Assembly: GCF_012641265.1 (NCBI RefSeq)
Contig: NZ_JABAHZ010000001.1
Location: forward strand, 1,745,446-1,809,445
Source: Chitinophaga eiseniae
Lineage (GTDB): Bacteria > Bacteroidota > Bacteroidia > Chitinophagales > Chitinophagaceae
Reading direction: 5' to 3'
DNA length: 64,000 bases
Under the pieces are notes generated by a model, which made no database searches, was not told the DNA's origin, and saw only the letters and a list, made by a program, of their open reading frames with translations. Made by a program: the position numbers and the translations under genes. Below are positions 28,074 through 37,366 of the stretch, one piece after another (position 1 is the first letter of the stretch; the number at the start of each line of letters is the position of its first letter).

Positions 28074-28697
28074 TTATTCATTCATCTTTTCCTGGAAAAG
28101 CTCCAGGTATTGGCCTACATGATAACCATCTGCCAGGGCGTGGTGTACATGCACGGATACCGGCATACGTTTCCGCCCATGTACGTCCGTCATTTTCCCA
28201 AAGCTGATCTTCGGGCAACTGTCTTTAAAAGAAAAACTACGGGCATGGGAAACTGCGGTAAAGTTGATCCACGGCAAAGATGAATAGTGGATCACATTTT
28301 CCCCGGATATGGCCGGTACCAGTCCTGTACTGTTTCTCACGCGGTTGGCTTCCTGCTGGCCGGCAGCTTCAAACGTATGGAAATCCGCATGATAATCCAT
28401 ATAGGCAAAGCCAAAGGTGCCGTCGGGCCTGTTGATAGTGGGTGATGCATGTACCTGGTCGTATATCCATACCTGTCCCTCGCTGATACGGTAGCGGAAA
28501 GGCACTACTGCATTGGCGGCCGCCAGGGAACGGTGCAGGTACCACAGGAAGAAGGAATGTCCACCGGCTTTGGCCTGTTCATAGGCCCGGGTACAGTCTA
28601 TCTCCGTACAAACCCCAAAAAAGGGTTCTTCAAAGCGACTGAAAAATTCAAAATGATCTTTTCTTACCCAGGTATCGAGTGGCAGTAATTGTTTCAT
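28074..28697 (-). CDS. Chloramphenicol acetyltransferase-like protein (type A fold)
   Basis: A 207-residue protein, close to the usual CAT length. The catalytic signature HHxxxDG is intact (H185-H186-A-L-A-D190-G191). Other family landmarks are FFLWYLHRSLAAAN near 49-62, FGFAYMDYHADF near 95-106 and LPWINFTAVSH near 141-151. CAT trimers acetylate chloramphenicol with acetyl-CoA; xenobiotic specificity cannot be confirmed by eye. Its start overlaps the HAD gene stop by four bases, so the two are translationally coupled. Confidence 0.85.
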   Translation of the reverse strand: MKQLLPLDTWVRKDHFEFFSRFEEPFFGVCTEIDCTRAYEQAKAGGHSFFLWYLHRSLAAANAVVPFRYRISEGQVWIYDQVHASPTINRPDGTFGFAYMDYHADFHTFEAAGQQEANRVRNSTGLVPAISGENVIHYSSLPWINFTAVSHARSFSFKDSCPKISFGKMTDVHGRKRMPVSVHVHHALADGYHVGQYLELFQEKMNE

Positions 28698-29389
28698 GAT
28701 ATTAAATGCGGCAGTATGTCTGCCATACTATTAAATTGATAAAAATGCGGGTCTTCAATGGTAACGTCTACATGCTCGTGCTGCCAGGTAGTATGATAAG
28801 GAATATGCACGGCATAGCCGCCGAGCCCCAGCACCGGCAATACATCCGACTTGAGAGAGTTACCGATCATTACAAAGTTTTCCGGGGAACAGTCCAGGTG
28901 CTTCAGCAATTTCTGGTAGTCGCTTTCTTTCTTGTCGCTCATAATTTCGATATGATGGAAATAATGCGCCAGCCCCGATTTTTTCAGCTTACGCTCCTGG
29001 TCCAGCAGATCGCCTTTGGTAGCCACTACCAAACGGTATTTACCATAGAGCGCTTTCAGCACGTCTTCCACCCCATCCAGCATTTCAATAGGTTTGTTTA
29101 ACATTTGTTGTCCGTATTCAATCACCTTGTGCAGGATAGCGGGAGAAGCCGTGTTTTCCGTCACCCGCAGCACCGTTTCTATCATGCAAAGCATAAATGA
29201 TTTAATCCCGTAACCATACAGGGGCAAGTTGGCCATCTCTGTTTTAAACAGCTCCTGCGATACGGTGTGCCGGGGCAGGTAATCTTCCAGCAGGCCACAA
29301 AATTGTTGTTCTACTTCCTGGAAATAAGGTTCGTTTACCCAAAGGGTATCATCGGCATCAAATGCGATGACTTTAATATGATCCATCAT
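28694..29389 (-). CDS. HAD-family hydrolase
   Basis: The start at 29389 (or 29386) avoids overlap with the divergent regulator and begins just before motif I. HAD motifs: VIAFDADDTLW (nucleophile Asp plus second Asp), VVATKGD (motif II, Thr), a Lys in KKSGLAHYF-KKESDYQKLL, and MIGNSLKSDVLPVLGLGG (motif IV). It is probably a small-molecule phosphatase with a helical cap of about 120 residues. It is coupled to the acetyltransferase downstream and divergent from a Crp-type gene. Confidence 0.88.
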   Translation of the reverse strand: MMDHIKVIAFDADDTLWVNEPYFQEVEQQFCGLLEDYLPRHTVSQELFKTEMANLPLYGYGIKSFMLCMIETVLRVTENTASPAILHKVIEYGQQMLNKPIEMLDGVEDVLKALYGKYRLVVATKGDLLDQERKLKKSGLAHYFHHIEIMSDKKESDYQKLLKHLDCSPENFVMIGNSLKSDVLPVLGLGGYAVHIPYHTTWQHEHVDVTIEDPHFYQFNSMADILPHLIS

Positions 29390-29470
29390 TGTATTATTTT
29401 TGTGTTTTACCGGGTGCAAAAATAAACCCCGGCACTGAATTAAACGGGACATTTGTCTCACTCCCAGGAT

Positions 29471-30121
29471 ATGTTACGAACCAACACCGCTTTTCTGCAG
29501 TTCGTGGAACAGCTTTTCGAGGACAAGCAGGCAGGAAACACCATACAGCTGAAATCATTTGCCGCCGGCGCCCACCTGATCCGGCAGGGCTCCATCATCT
29601 CCCAGGTTTACATTATCCGGGAAGGTATCACCAAATGTTATATTGCGGAAGATAACGGGAAAGACTATATTTTCGAATTCTTAGGTCCTGGCGAAATTAC
29701 CGGGGAACTGGAAGCTATTAACAAGGGCGCCTGTTTATCTAATATTACCGCCATTACCCCGGTGACGGTTTTCGCTATTCCGCACGACCGGTTTATGGCG
29801 CTGCTACGCAGTTACCCGGAATTCAATGAACTACTGCTGAAAGTATTGGCCGCCCGTATCTATCAAACCTGTATCCGGACTTCCTACCAGCAGTTGTACC
29901 CGGTAGAATATGCCCTGTTGCGGCTACTGGCGCTGGAAGCCAGCCAGCAAACTTTCTTTTCAAAAAAAGATATGGCCGCTTACCTGGGTATTTCTGTCAG
30001 AAGTTTTAACAGGACATTGAAAGATTTGAGAGAGAAAAATATCCTGGATAAAAAAGGGTTGAATATTGACTTGAGTAAGGAGCAGCTGGAACAGATGATC
30101 AAGCGATTTGAAGAAGCATAA
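29471..30121 (+). CDS. Crp/Fnr-family transcriptional regulator
   Basis: The ATG at 29471 gives 216 residues; a TTG at 29453 would add six. The cyclic-nucleotide-binding fold covers about 10-130 (GAHLIRQGSIISQVYIIREG). A winged HTH lies near 165-195 (KKDMAAYLGISVRSFNRTLKDL). No Fnr-type Cys cluster is present. It is divergent from the HAD/acetyltransferase pair, a natural target. Ligand and targets are unknown. Confidence 0.88.
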   Translation: MLRTNTAFLQFVEQLFEDKQAGNTIQLKSFAAGAHLIRQGSIISQVYIIREGITKCYIAEDNGKDYIFEFLGPGEITGELEAINKGACLSNITAITPVTVFAIPHDRFMALLRSYPEFNELLLKVLAARIYQTCIRTSYQQLYPVEYALLRLLALEASQQTFFSKKDMAAYLGISVRSFNRTLKDLREKNILDKKGLNIDLSKEQLEQMIKRFEEA

Positions 30122-30204
30122 AAAGGGATCGGATGAATGATCCGATTATGATAAAAAATTGCCAATGGTAATTGATATTGAATTTAGGTAAAACTTCATT
30201 ATTT

Positions 30205-30239
30205 TTCCCTACGAGCTGGATCTTCCGGCTCGTAGGGAA
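30205..30239. terminator. Perfect 12-bp hairpin after the Crp-type gene
   Basis: TTCCCTACGAGC and GCTCGTAGGGAA flank an 11-nt loop, about 85 bp past the stop. There is no T-tract on either strand, so it may be a processing stem rather than a true terminator. Confidence 0.4.
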
Positions 30240-30288
30240 CTAAAAGTACAGGGATATACATACAAGTGTAATACCTAAGTAATATCGT

Positions 30289-30834
30289 ATGAAATGTAAA
30301 AGCTGGTGTCTTCTTACTAATGTGTTTCTCTTGATATTAATTCAGGATGTTAAATCACAAGAAATGACTGATAGTAATCTGATAAAAGCAATAAATACTT
30401 ATCATCTGGGTGATAATATAGACCATTATAAAGGATTTGTTCCAATTAAAGAAACCGAAAACCAATTGGATCTTCGCATCGTTTTTTTCCCTTTTAAAGT
30501 AGACTATCTTCTAGTTCAGGAGCAGCTGCCAGTTGGTATTGATCACCTGGGTGTTTCAGTGCTCAATAACAATATTGCTGGTGTCCATTTTCTTTTAACA
30601 GACACCAGTTCAATTTTGCCTATGCTGGAAACAGAATATGGTCCATGGAATACGAAGTTTACCGGAATGTTGGATGGCTATGGATACAATTGGAAAAAAA
30701 GCCCTTGTATTACCTATACAAATACCTCAGTACCATATAGAACCGATATTCAAAAAACAGTTATATCAGTATATCAATGTGATCAATTTAAACAAATTGT
30801 AGTTAAATCCTTTTCAAAGTACATAAAGGATTAG
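30289..30834 (+). CDS. Small AT-rich secreted protein of unknown function
   Basis: A 181-residue protein with a signal peptide (cleavage after VKS). The mature part is soluble and mixed alpha/beta; motifs such as ETEYGPWN and YGYNWKKSPCITY are seen, but no family is recognised. Base composition is clearly more AT-rich than the neighbouring operons, with A/T-ending codons, which suggests a different history. A similar-sized secreted protein with a comparable layout (YG...YGW...) lies at 39826-40386. Confidence 0.65.
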   Translation: MKCKSWCLLTNVFLLILIQDVKSQEMTDSNLIKAINTYHLGDNIDHYKGFVPIKETENQLDLRIVFFPFKVDYLLVQEQLPVGIDHLGVSVLNNNIAGVHFLLTDTSSILPMLETEYGPWNTKFTGMLDGYGYNWKKSPCITYTNTSVPYRTDIQKTVISVYQCDQFKQIVVKSFSKYIKD

Positions 30835-30843
30835 CCACTGCTG

Positions 30844-31770
30844 CTATTTACTTTTCTTCAACTGTTCTATTTCCTGCCACTGGCGCGTATTCTCCTTCTT
30901 CAGGTCGATAATGTACAGGGTCAGCTCTTCGATCTTCTGTAATAGTTTCTTATTCATTTCTCCCAGGTCCAGTCCTTCTTTTTCTACTTCCCTGGCGGCA
31001 GGAATGTCTGGGAGATGCTTATTTTCTTTGATAAACGCTTCTACGTCCGACAGTAATGGTAGGGCATAATCCGGCTGAAATACAAAGTCCGCCCAGGAGG
31101 CTTGGGTTACTTTTACTTTCCTGGCGCCAATCGTTCCTTCTACGGCCAGTTTGTAACTGCCGGGCGTGAGCGTACCGATGCCAACGTTACCAGCGATGTA
31201 ATGGTTTGTATTGCCTGTGAGATACATGGCATTACCATAAGTAATGCCATAACTGTTAACCGTACTGTCTATCGCTGTTTTAAACGTATGGGCTGGTCCT
31301 CCTGGCTCCTGGTAGGGAAGCGGCTGTTGCACGTTATCATATACAACCGGGGTAAACGCATAATTACACTTATAGTTGTAGGAGGTATTACCGCGTAACC
31401 AGATAAGAATACTACCACCAACACCGTTCCGCGAAACATCCGTCCATCCGGCCACAAACCTGGCGGTGGTGGGCACGAATTGCATCATATCGGTATTAAT
31501 GAATGCCGATCCATTTCCCCAGGCAGTGACATGGAACCTGAATTTTGCGATGAGCGACCCTCGCCATAACGAGTCGTTGTGAACGCTGGAGCGACCAAGC
31601 TCCAGTTCTACAGCCGCATTATTATTCCAGCCACCATCAGCGAAGGTAACCGGGTAATATTTATTGAGATCTCCCTTTACCCAAAAACTGCCGGTAACCT
31701 GGGCAAAGGTCATCTTCGTACCAGCAAATAGTAATAAACAAAAGAAAAAAATCTTCTTCCAATGGAACAT
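30844..31770 (-). CDS. Secreted fibre-like protein with C-terminal coiled coil
   Basis: A 308-residue protein with a signal peptide (cleavage after TFA). Residues about 30-165 are beta-rich. They are followed by the Bacteroidota fibre motif GNVGIGTLTPGSYKLAVEG (about 202-220), then SWADFVFQPDYALPLLSDVEAF and KHLPDIPAAREV, and a coiled coil from about 265 to the end. This ordering resembles tail-fibre-like surface proteins in the phylum, which trimerise through the coil. It converges with the AT-rich gene at 30834. Function is unknown. Confidence 0.75.
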   Translation of the reverse strand: MFHWKKIFFFCLLLFAGTKMTFAQVTGSFWVKGDLNKYYPVTFADGGWNNNAAVELELGRSSVHNDSLWRGSLIAKFRFHVTAWGNGSAFINTDMMQFVPTTARFVAGWTDVSRNGVGGSILIWLRGNTSYNYKCNYAFTPVVYDNVQQPLPYQEPGGPAHTFKTAIDSTVNSYGITYGNAMYLTGNTNHYIAGNVGIGTLTPGSYKLAVEGTIGARKVKVTQASWADFVFQPDYALPLLSDVEAFIKENKHLPDIPAAREVEKEGLDLGEMNKKLLQKIEELTLYIIDLKKENTRQWQEIEQLKKSK

Positions 31771-32070
31771 AGGTAAATAATTTAAGTAGGATGTTTAAAA
31801 AAAGGGATAACAAGATGTTGGGTAAACTTATCTGGTAAAGGGTTATACAGCCAGTCACCATAGGTATCACTAATATCGCCATGAAGATACTAAAAAAACG
31901 CTACCCGGGATTTTCCCCGGGTAGCGGAAAATAATTTTGCCACGTCATAAAAATGAACTTATTTTATCGCACTCAAAATGACTCCGATGAAACACCCTGA
32001 CTTATCCTAAGTACGGCCACAGTCCGTATCTTTTCACCACTCCTAATAACCATGTAAACTCGCCACAGTT
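31771..32070. other. Intergenic region upstream of the LodA-like operon
   Basis: Three hundred bases with no convincing gene. It holds the hairpin at 31899 and should carry the divergent promoters for the fibre protein and the LodA-like operon. Confidence 0.5.
31899..31926. terminator. GC-rich hairpin CGCTACCCGGG
   Basis: CGCTACCCGGG and CCCGGGTAGCG form a perfect 11-bp stem with a short loop, preceded by A7 on the plus strand. Read on the minus strand this gives a stem followed by T7, a classical terminator. It therefore points toward the fibre gene and may insulate it from antisense reading. Confidence 0.55.
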
Positions 32071-33573
32071 ATGCAAAGTAACTACCTCCGCTTTCTTGGC
32101 CCCGTCTTCAAAAGAGCGCAAATAGAAGATCGCCGGGCCGAAATCATGCGACAAACTGCCCTTATCGGCGGAAAGGAAGGAATCCAAACTTTTACCGCAG
32201 AATCCTTTGCACAGGAAGACCAGCAGCAGATACTGGTACCACCTGAATTTAATGGCAAAGATTACGTGACCTTCCTGCTACACATCGACGCGGAAATTGA
32301 GCATGGGCTGATGTTGCAATACCTGTATGCCGCCTATAGCCTGGGCGGACCACAGGTACCGGATCAATACCGGGATCAGATCAGCTCCTGGCAGGAAGTG
32401 ATCCTCGGTATCGCCAAAGAGGAAATGGGACACTTTGTATCGGTACAAAATGTACTGAAACTGATCGGTGCGCCTTTACATTTTGAGCGGCAGGACTATC
32501 CCTGGGATACTCCCTTCTACCCGTTTCCCTTTAAGCTGGAACCGCTTACCCTGAACTCGCTCGCGAAATATGTATATGCAGAAGCACCGGCAGACTTCAT
32601 TAACAGCGATGATCCGCTGGCTAAGGAAATTAAAGACCGGGTAGCCGCCGAAGTACCCAAAGCCAACACCGTAGGCGCTTTATTTCACGTGCTCCTGCAC
32701 CTGATACAGGACCCCAAGGTGATTAGCGATGAAATATTCCAGGCAGACACCTACCCCTACCAGGCCAAATTTGATGAATGGGGCCGGGGTTATACCGGCG
32801 GACAACGGGGTAACGCCAAGCATGGAAGCCCTCCGGGTAGCCCGGATGTACTGGTAATGCCGCTGGCCAGCAGAGATGATGCCTTCAACGCCCTTAATGC
32901 CATTGCAGAACAGGGAGAAGACAATACCGGCGCCAGCACCGACCCCTCCCATTTCGAGCGGTTTCTCAGCATATACAAGCAGATGAGCGCCGTAGTGAAA
33001 GAAGCGGGCAGCAGCTGGGCCCCCGCCAGGAACGTAGCGGTAAACCCCTACATTCCCGAAGACGTGGAAGACGGCAGCAGCGATCCTTCCGAAGGACAAA
33101 CCGCCGACGAGGAAAGAGACAAGATCACCAACCCCGATGCACAAAACTGGGGACATCTCTTTAACCTCCGCTACCGGCTACTGCTCAATTTCCTCACGCA
33201 TAGCTTTGTGCTGGAAGATGGATTAAACAGCGCCGGCGCCATGACCCCACGGGGCCTGATCATCAACTCCACTTTCGGAGAGATGTATAACCTGCGCAGC
33301 ATTGCCACAGCCATGGTACAGATGCCGCTGACGGTAGGTACAGGCGATAAAACAGCGGGCCCACCCTTCCTCACGCCTTACACATTGTCGTTGCCAGCAG
33401 GTGAACACAACAGGTGGCGCGTACATGCCGACCTGTTACAGGCATCTGCCACGATGATCAACACCCTGCTGGAAACTACGGCAGCACAGCATCACCGCTA
33501 CCTGTATGCCCTACAGGAAGCTGATAGCAAACTGTTGCAGATTATCCGCGATATGGTAGCCGTACCTGCTTAA
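32071..33573 (+). CDS. Ferritin-like (VioB/RebD-type) domain protein, first gene of the LodA-like operon
   Basis: A 500-residue protein matching the ferritin-like domain seen in iminophenylpyruvate-dimer synthase-type proteins (PF12902). Helix 1 carries E75-I-E77-H78 and YLYAAYS; helix 2 carries E117-E118-M-G-H121, an ExxH metal pair. A later helical segment (about 360-395, LFNLRYRLLLNFLTHSF) may complete the bundle. Relatives combine amino-acid-derived imines in bisindole pathways; the substrate here is unknown. No signal peptide is present. It precedes the LodA-like gene by 23 bp, and its place in a cofactor-maturation operon suggests redox or scavenging support. Confidence 0.82.
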   Translation: MQSNYLRFLGPVFKRAQIEDRRAEIMRQTALIGGKEGIQTFTAESFAQEDQQQILVPPEFNGKDYVTFLLHIDAEIEHGLMLQYLYAAYSLGGPQVPDQYRDQISSWQEVILGIAKEEMGHFVSVQNVLKLIGAPLHFERQDYPWDTPFYPFPFKLEPLTLNSLAKYVYAEAPADFINSDDPLAKEIKDRVAAEVPKANTVGALFHVLLHLIQDPKVISDEIFQADTYPYQAKFDEWGRGYTGGQRGNAKHGSPPGSPDVLVMPLASRDDAFNALNAIAEQGEDNTGASTDPSHFERFLSIYKQMSAVVKEAGSSWAPARNVAVNPYIPEDVEDGSSDPSEGQTADEERDKITNPDAQNWGHLFNLRYRLLLNFLTHSFVLEDGLNSAGAMTPRGLIINSTFGEMYNLRSIATAMVQMPLTVGTGDKTAGPPFLTPYTLSLPAGEHNRWRVHADLLQASATMINTLLETTAAQHHRYLYALQEADSKLLQIIRDMVAVPA

Positions 33574-33596
33574 CATCACCGCTTAAAACTATTGCT

Positions 33597-35972
33597 ATGA
33601 AAATTACTGAAATACGTATACTACCCCCATTTGCCGTAGCGAGACTCGGATCTTCCACTGTACCGGTGGCCGCTTACGATCTGGAAATCCCCGTCGACCA
33701 GCCGCTGGGGTTTCGTAAAATCGTTCCCCAGCCTACCTTTTATGTGGACCCCGCCACACACGAACTAAGCGTTGATACGCCGGAAGAAGTAATATTTAAA
33801 GATGCCACCAGTACTACGGATACCAAAGGCACCATCCGCCCGGTAGCACCTTTCCTGGAAATATTTGCTATCACGGAAGATAATCCCGGTACCCTGGTAC
33901 CACTCACCACAGATCTGCTTACCAAAGCCGGTTATCAGCTCACGGATATCTCCTGGGTCATCTCCCTGGGTAATTCGAAAATTATGCGCAGAACCGGCCA
34001 GCCAGCGGATAACATCACCGCCAATGTGGTGATTGAAAAGGGCAATTTTGCGCCGCAGGCGGTACTGGCATCCTGCGATAATTTCATCACAGGGAGAAAA
34101 CTGCCGCTGGGATTTGTGCAATTCATCAGGCCCAATAAGGATTTCCCGGGCATCCGGCTACGCTATACACCCGGACCAGGCGCCGTATACGGTTGTTCCC
34201 GCAACAGCATCAAAACCGCTGGGCAGGCGGCTACGCATGATCCCAACATCAAAAGCGATGCGTACGTCATATACGATCCTACCAAGCCCTGGGCCAAATA
34301 CAGTGAATCGCCCAACTTCAACCCCACCTACACGATGCCTGCCCAGATCTTCGCCGGCTATTCCGACACCGACGGCAATCAGCATAGCTGGGGCTATATC
34401 GACGATGAATGCGACGGCACCGTGATCATTAACATTGGTACGGGCAGTCAACCTGCATTGACCGCCTCCGCGCATATCTGCGCCGGTCCACCCGCCTTTG
34501 CACCGGATATATTGCCTATCCGCGCCATTTCGGATGAACTGGAACAAATACTCCATGGCACCGATCGCGATGGCGAAGTAGGTATTGAAGAAGCTGAAGA
34601 GATTGTACGCCGCGCCTTTGAGTCCATCACGCTGATGAATACCACCGTGATGAACGGGAATCCTATCAATGGCCGGTGGAACGTAGCCAGCACCATGGTA
34701 CGGCAGGATACCAACGATTTTGGCCGGCTGTACGAACCTATTATGGCCGGTTCTATTGTAGATAACCTGGCCCTGCGTACCCTGCATGAAAGAGTATTTA
34801 ATGGCCTCAGCACCGGCATGGCCGCCTGGTTTGCAGATGCCCTGCGGCGGCCGGATAAAATAGGCGACCTCTCCGACAAAGAACGCCGTAAAATGCCAGG
34901 CCTGATGCGCGGCGCCGATGGACGCGGTCTTACCCTCACCTATCGCATGATCAACACGGTGATACAAGCCGCCGCTTCTGCCATGTTCCGGGACAACGCC
35001 GACGCCAGTACGACAAAAATATATCCGTCCGATTCCATCAAAGCGTCGGATCTCGACGCGCAGCTCCATTACCGGGGGCAGGGCAACCCTTACAGTGTAC
35101 TGTCGAGGGCCGCTATCTCAAACTGCTTCCCCGGCCTGGAGTCTGACTTCAGGAATCTATGGCGACATATTTTCATTGGCATTACCATCAGTGAAAATGA
35201 TAACTACGTATTGGAAGACACCACCAGTAACAACCTGGCCGGACGCCGGATTGTAGGCATCAACGGCAAACCTACCATGGTGGCCGGAGAAGGCCCCGTT
35301 TTCCCAGGAGGCGATAATGTAGCACTGCGTACCCAGGACAACCCTAATGGCGCGGCTTTTATGGAGTGGTCGAACTTCATCGCTTCCCTGAACATCAAAG
35401 GCGGCGATACCGTAACGCTGCAATTTACCCCAGGAACAGCCACGCTGCCTGTATTGGTAACAGCAGATCAACTGAAAACCGACGCATTCCCTGCGCTTAC
35501 ATTCACTGTGCGTGAAATCTTTAACGCCAACGATGCGTCTATATCCACGCAGATACTGCGCCCCGGAGAGCTCACACAGGGCCTTTGCGCTCCCTGGCAA
35601 AACGACTACCGGGAATGCGCCTGCTACTATTGGGCCGCTACCCGCCCCGACTATGTAAACGTAGAACCGGGCGAAAACGGGCTCAGTAAAGGCGATATGT
35701 GGCTGGCAAAAAGACGTACAGGGGAATATGTACCCGATAACCGCGTAGACACCAGGCTGTTTTCCTACAACGACCTGTTTCAAAACTGGGAAGGAGAGCT
35801 GAACTTCATTATCAACGGTCGCGATGCCCTCAGCAGCGGTAAACAAGTAGCCGGCGGATCTGATGATCGCTTTCCGGAATGGGACGGGAAAATGGACTTC
35901 GTGGAGGAGCCCAGCCAGCCCAAAAAGACAGCGAAAAGTACGTCCCCCGATAACAGCAAAAATAAATCATGA
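33597..35972 (+). CDS. LodA/GoxA-like quinone-cofactor oxidase family protein
   Basis: At 791 residues it is somewhat longer than LodA (about 730). The N-terminus opens IRILPPFAVARLGSS, the typical LodA-family start, and the family motif HSWGYIDDECDG is at 263-274. The late segment around 658-690 has C664, PWQND (W667), C674, C676, YYW (W679) and ATRPDYV. An NCFPGLE segment puts C510 near where LodA has its quinone Cys. LodA oxidises the lysine epsilon-amine using cysteine tryptophylquinone; GoxA oxidises glycine. Which residues form the quinone here, and the substrate, are not settled. There is no signal peptide. The maturase start overlaps its stop by 4 bp. Confidence 0.85.
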   Translation: MKITEIRILPPFAVARLGSSTVPVAAYDLEIPVDQPLGFRKIVPQPTFYVDPATHELSVDTPEEVIFKDATSTTDTKGTIRPVAPFLEIFAITEDNPGTLVPLTTDLLTKAGYQLTDISWVISLGNSKIMRRTGQPADNITANVVIEKGNFAPQAVLASCDNFITGRKLPLGFVQFIRPNKDFPGIRLRYTPGPGAVYGCSRNSIKTAGQAATHDPNIKSDAYVIYDPTKPWAKYSESPNFNPTYTMPAQIFAGYSDTDGNQHSWGYIDDECDGTVIINIGTGSQPALTASAHICAGPPAFAPDILPIRAISDELEQILHGTDRDGEVGIEEAEEIVRRAFESITLMNTTVMNGNPINGRWNVASTMVRQDTNDFGRLYEPIMAGSIVDNLALRTLHERVFNGLSTGMAAWFADALRRPDKIGDLSDKERRKMPGLMRGADGRGLTLTYRMINTVIQAAASAMFRDNADASTTKIYPSDSIKASDLDAQLHYRGQGNPYSVLSRAAISNCFPGLESDFRNLWRHIFIGITISENDNYVLEDTTSNNLAGRRIVGINGKPTMVAGEGPVFPGGDNVALRTQDNPNGAAFMEWSNFIASLNIKGGDTVTLQFTPGTATLPVLVTADQLKTDAFPALTFTVREIFNANDASISTQILRPGELTQGLCAPWQNDYRECACYYWAATRPDYVNVEPGENGLSKGDMWLAKRRTGEYVPDNRVDTRLFSYNDLFQNWEGELNFIINGRDALSSGKQVAGGSDDRFPEWDGKMDFVEEPSQPKKTAKSTSPDNSKNKS

Positions 35973-37354
35973 CACCTTCTTTTCCCTCAGACATAGCCAG
36001 ACAGTCCATCCACCTCATGGCCAGCCGACTGGCATCAGAAGTAGCCAGGCAATCTTTGCCTGGCTCTTCTCAAATACACCTGGTCCCCGGCGCGGATCAC
36101 ACCCGGCTCTTTGTGAGCAATGGCAGCCGCTATTATAAGATTGCCGATACAACGGCAGCGCACCTCCAGCAGCTCATACAGCAGGGAGACGAAACCGCCA
36201 TCCATCGGGAACTGGTAGCCATGGGGCTCCACACACCACCGGCGATCGACGATACTCCTTTGCAGGACCCTCCCGTACACGCCCTGTCGCTGGCCATTGC
36301 GCAGAAATGTAACATGGGTTGTACCTACTGTTACGCCGACCAGGGCGACTTTGGCGGCCCCGCTAAAAACATGCAGCTGGATACCGCTAAAAAGTCGATC
36401 GACCTCCTGCTGGATAATGCCGAACCCGGCCGGAAAGTGCAGGTAACCTTCCTGGGAGGCGAACCGCTCATTAACCGCCCCGCACTACGGGAGGCCACTA
36501 TCTATGCGGCGGAAGCAGGCGCCCGCAAAAATATACCGGTTCATTTTTCTATTACCACCAACGGTACTTTGCTGAAACCAGATGATGCCACCTTCTTTGA
36601 AACCTACGGCTTTGCGGTAACGGTGAGCCTCGATGGCATTGGCGCCCAGCACGACCGGCAACGTCCCTTTAAAAGCGGCGCCGGTACCTATCAGCATATC
36701 ATTGAAAAAATACAGCCCTTACTCCGTACCCAGCAGCAGATGCAGGTATCGGCCCGGGTAACGGTAACGCCGGGACAAAACGACCTGGGTGAAACCTTGC
36801 TGGAATTTGTCAATATGGGCTTTCACAGTGTAGGCTTCTCTCCCCTGCTGCGCGCGGCTAATGGTCGCGATGAAATGACTAAGCAAGACCTGAAAACGAT
36901 GCTGGAAGGCATGATTGCCTGTGGGCTCCTGTTTGAACAACATGTGCTGCAAGGCAAACGGTTCCCCTTTCTCAACATGATCAATGCGCTGAAGGAAATC
37001 GGCAAAAATACACACCGCCCATACCCCTGTGGTGCGGGCGCAGGCTATATGGGCGTATCTGCCGATGGCGGATTATTTGCCTGCCACCGCTTCGTGAATG
37101 AACCTGCCGGCAGCATGGGAAATATTTACGATGGCGTGGATAGCACCCTGCAAAACAACTGGCTGGCATCGCGTCATGTACACCAGCAAACGCCCTGCAG
37201 CAGCTGCTGGGCACAGTATCTGTGTGGAGGCGGCTGCCACCATGAGGTACTGGAAAAAGGCCGGCATGCATGCGATTATATCCGTGGGTGGCTACATTAC
37301 ACGCTGCAGGCACATGAACGCCTGAGTCGCCTCGCCCCGGATTGGTTTATGTAA
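35969..37354 (+). CDS. Radical SAM/SPASM peptide maturase (QhpD-like)
   Basis: A 461-residue enzyme. The radical SAM cluster motif is C114-N-M-G-C118-T-Y-C121, with the SAM-binding FLGGEPLIN near 161-169. The SPASM domain holds C354, C372 and then C410-x2-C413-x5-C419-x3-C423 plus C435, enough for two auxiliary clusters. Residues 1-100 resemble a substrate-recognition domain ahead of the barrel. Relatives include QhpD, which makes thioether bridges in a quinohaemoprotein subunit, and anaerobic sulfatase maturases. Its 4-bp overlap with the LodA-like gene suggests that protein is the target. Confidence 0.9.
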   Translation: MTPSFPSDIARQSIHLMASRLASEVARQSLPGSSQIHLVPGADHTRLFVSNGSRYYKIADTTAAHLQQLIQQGDETAIHRELVAMGLHTPPAIDDTPLQDPPVHALSLAIAQKCNMGCTYCYADQGDFGGPAKNMQLDTAKKSIDLLLDNAEPGRKVQVTFLGGEPLINRPALREATIYAAEAGARKNIPVHFSITTNGTLLKPDDATFFETYGFAVTVSLDGIGAQHDRQRPFKSGAGTYQHIIEKIQPLLRTQQQMQVSARVTVTPGQNDLGETLLEFVNMGFHSVGFSPLLRAANGRDEMTKQDLKTMLEGMIACGLLFEQHVLQGKRFPFLNMINALKEIGKNTHRPYPCGAGAGYMGVSADGGLFACHRFVNEPAGSMGNIYDGVDSTLQNNWLASRHVHQQTPCSSCWAQYLCGGGCHHEVLEKGRHACDYIRGWLHYTLQAHERLSRLAPDWFM

Positions 37355-37366
37355 ACAGCGCAACAA

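Noticed and set aside
28074..28697. Treating the CAT-like gene as acquired antibiotic resistance
   Set aside because: No mobile element borders it, its composition fits its neighbours, and it is coupled to a chromosomal HAD gene.
34158..35069. 303-codon minus-strand frame over the LodA-like gene
   Set aside because: It is antisense to the family-conserved coding frame, and its composition is typical of a shadow frame.
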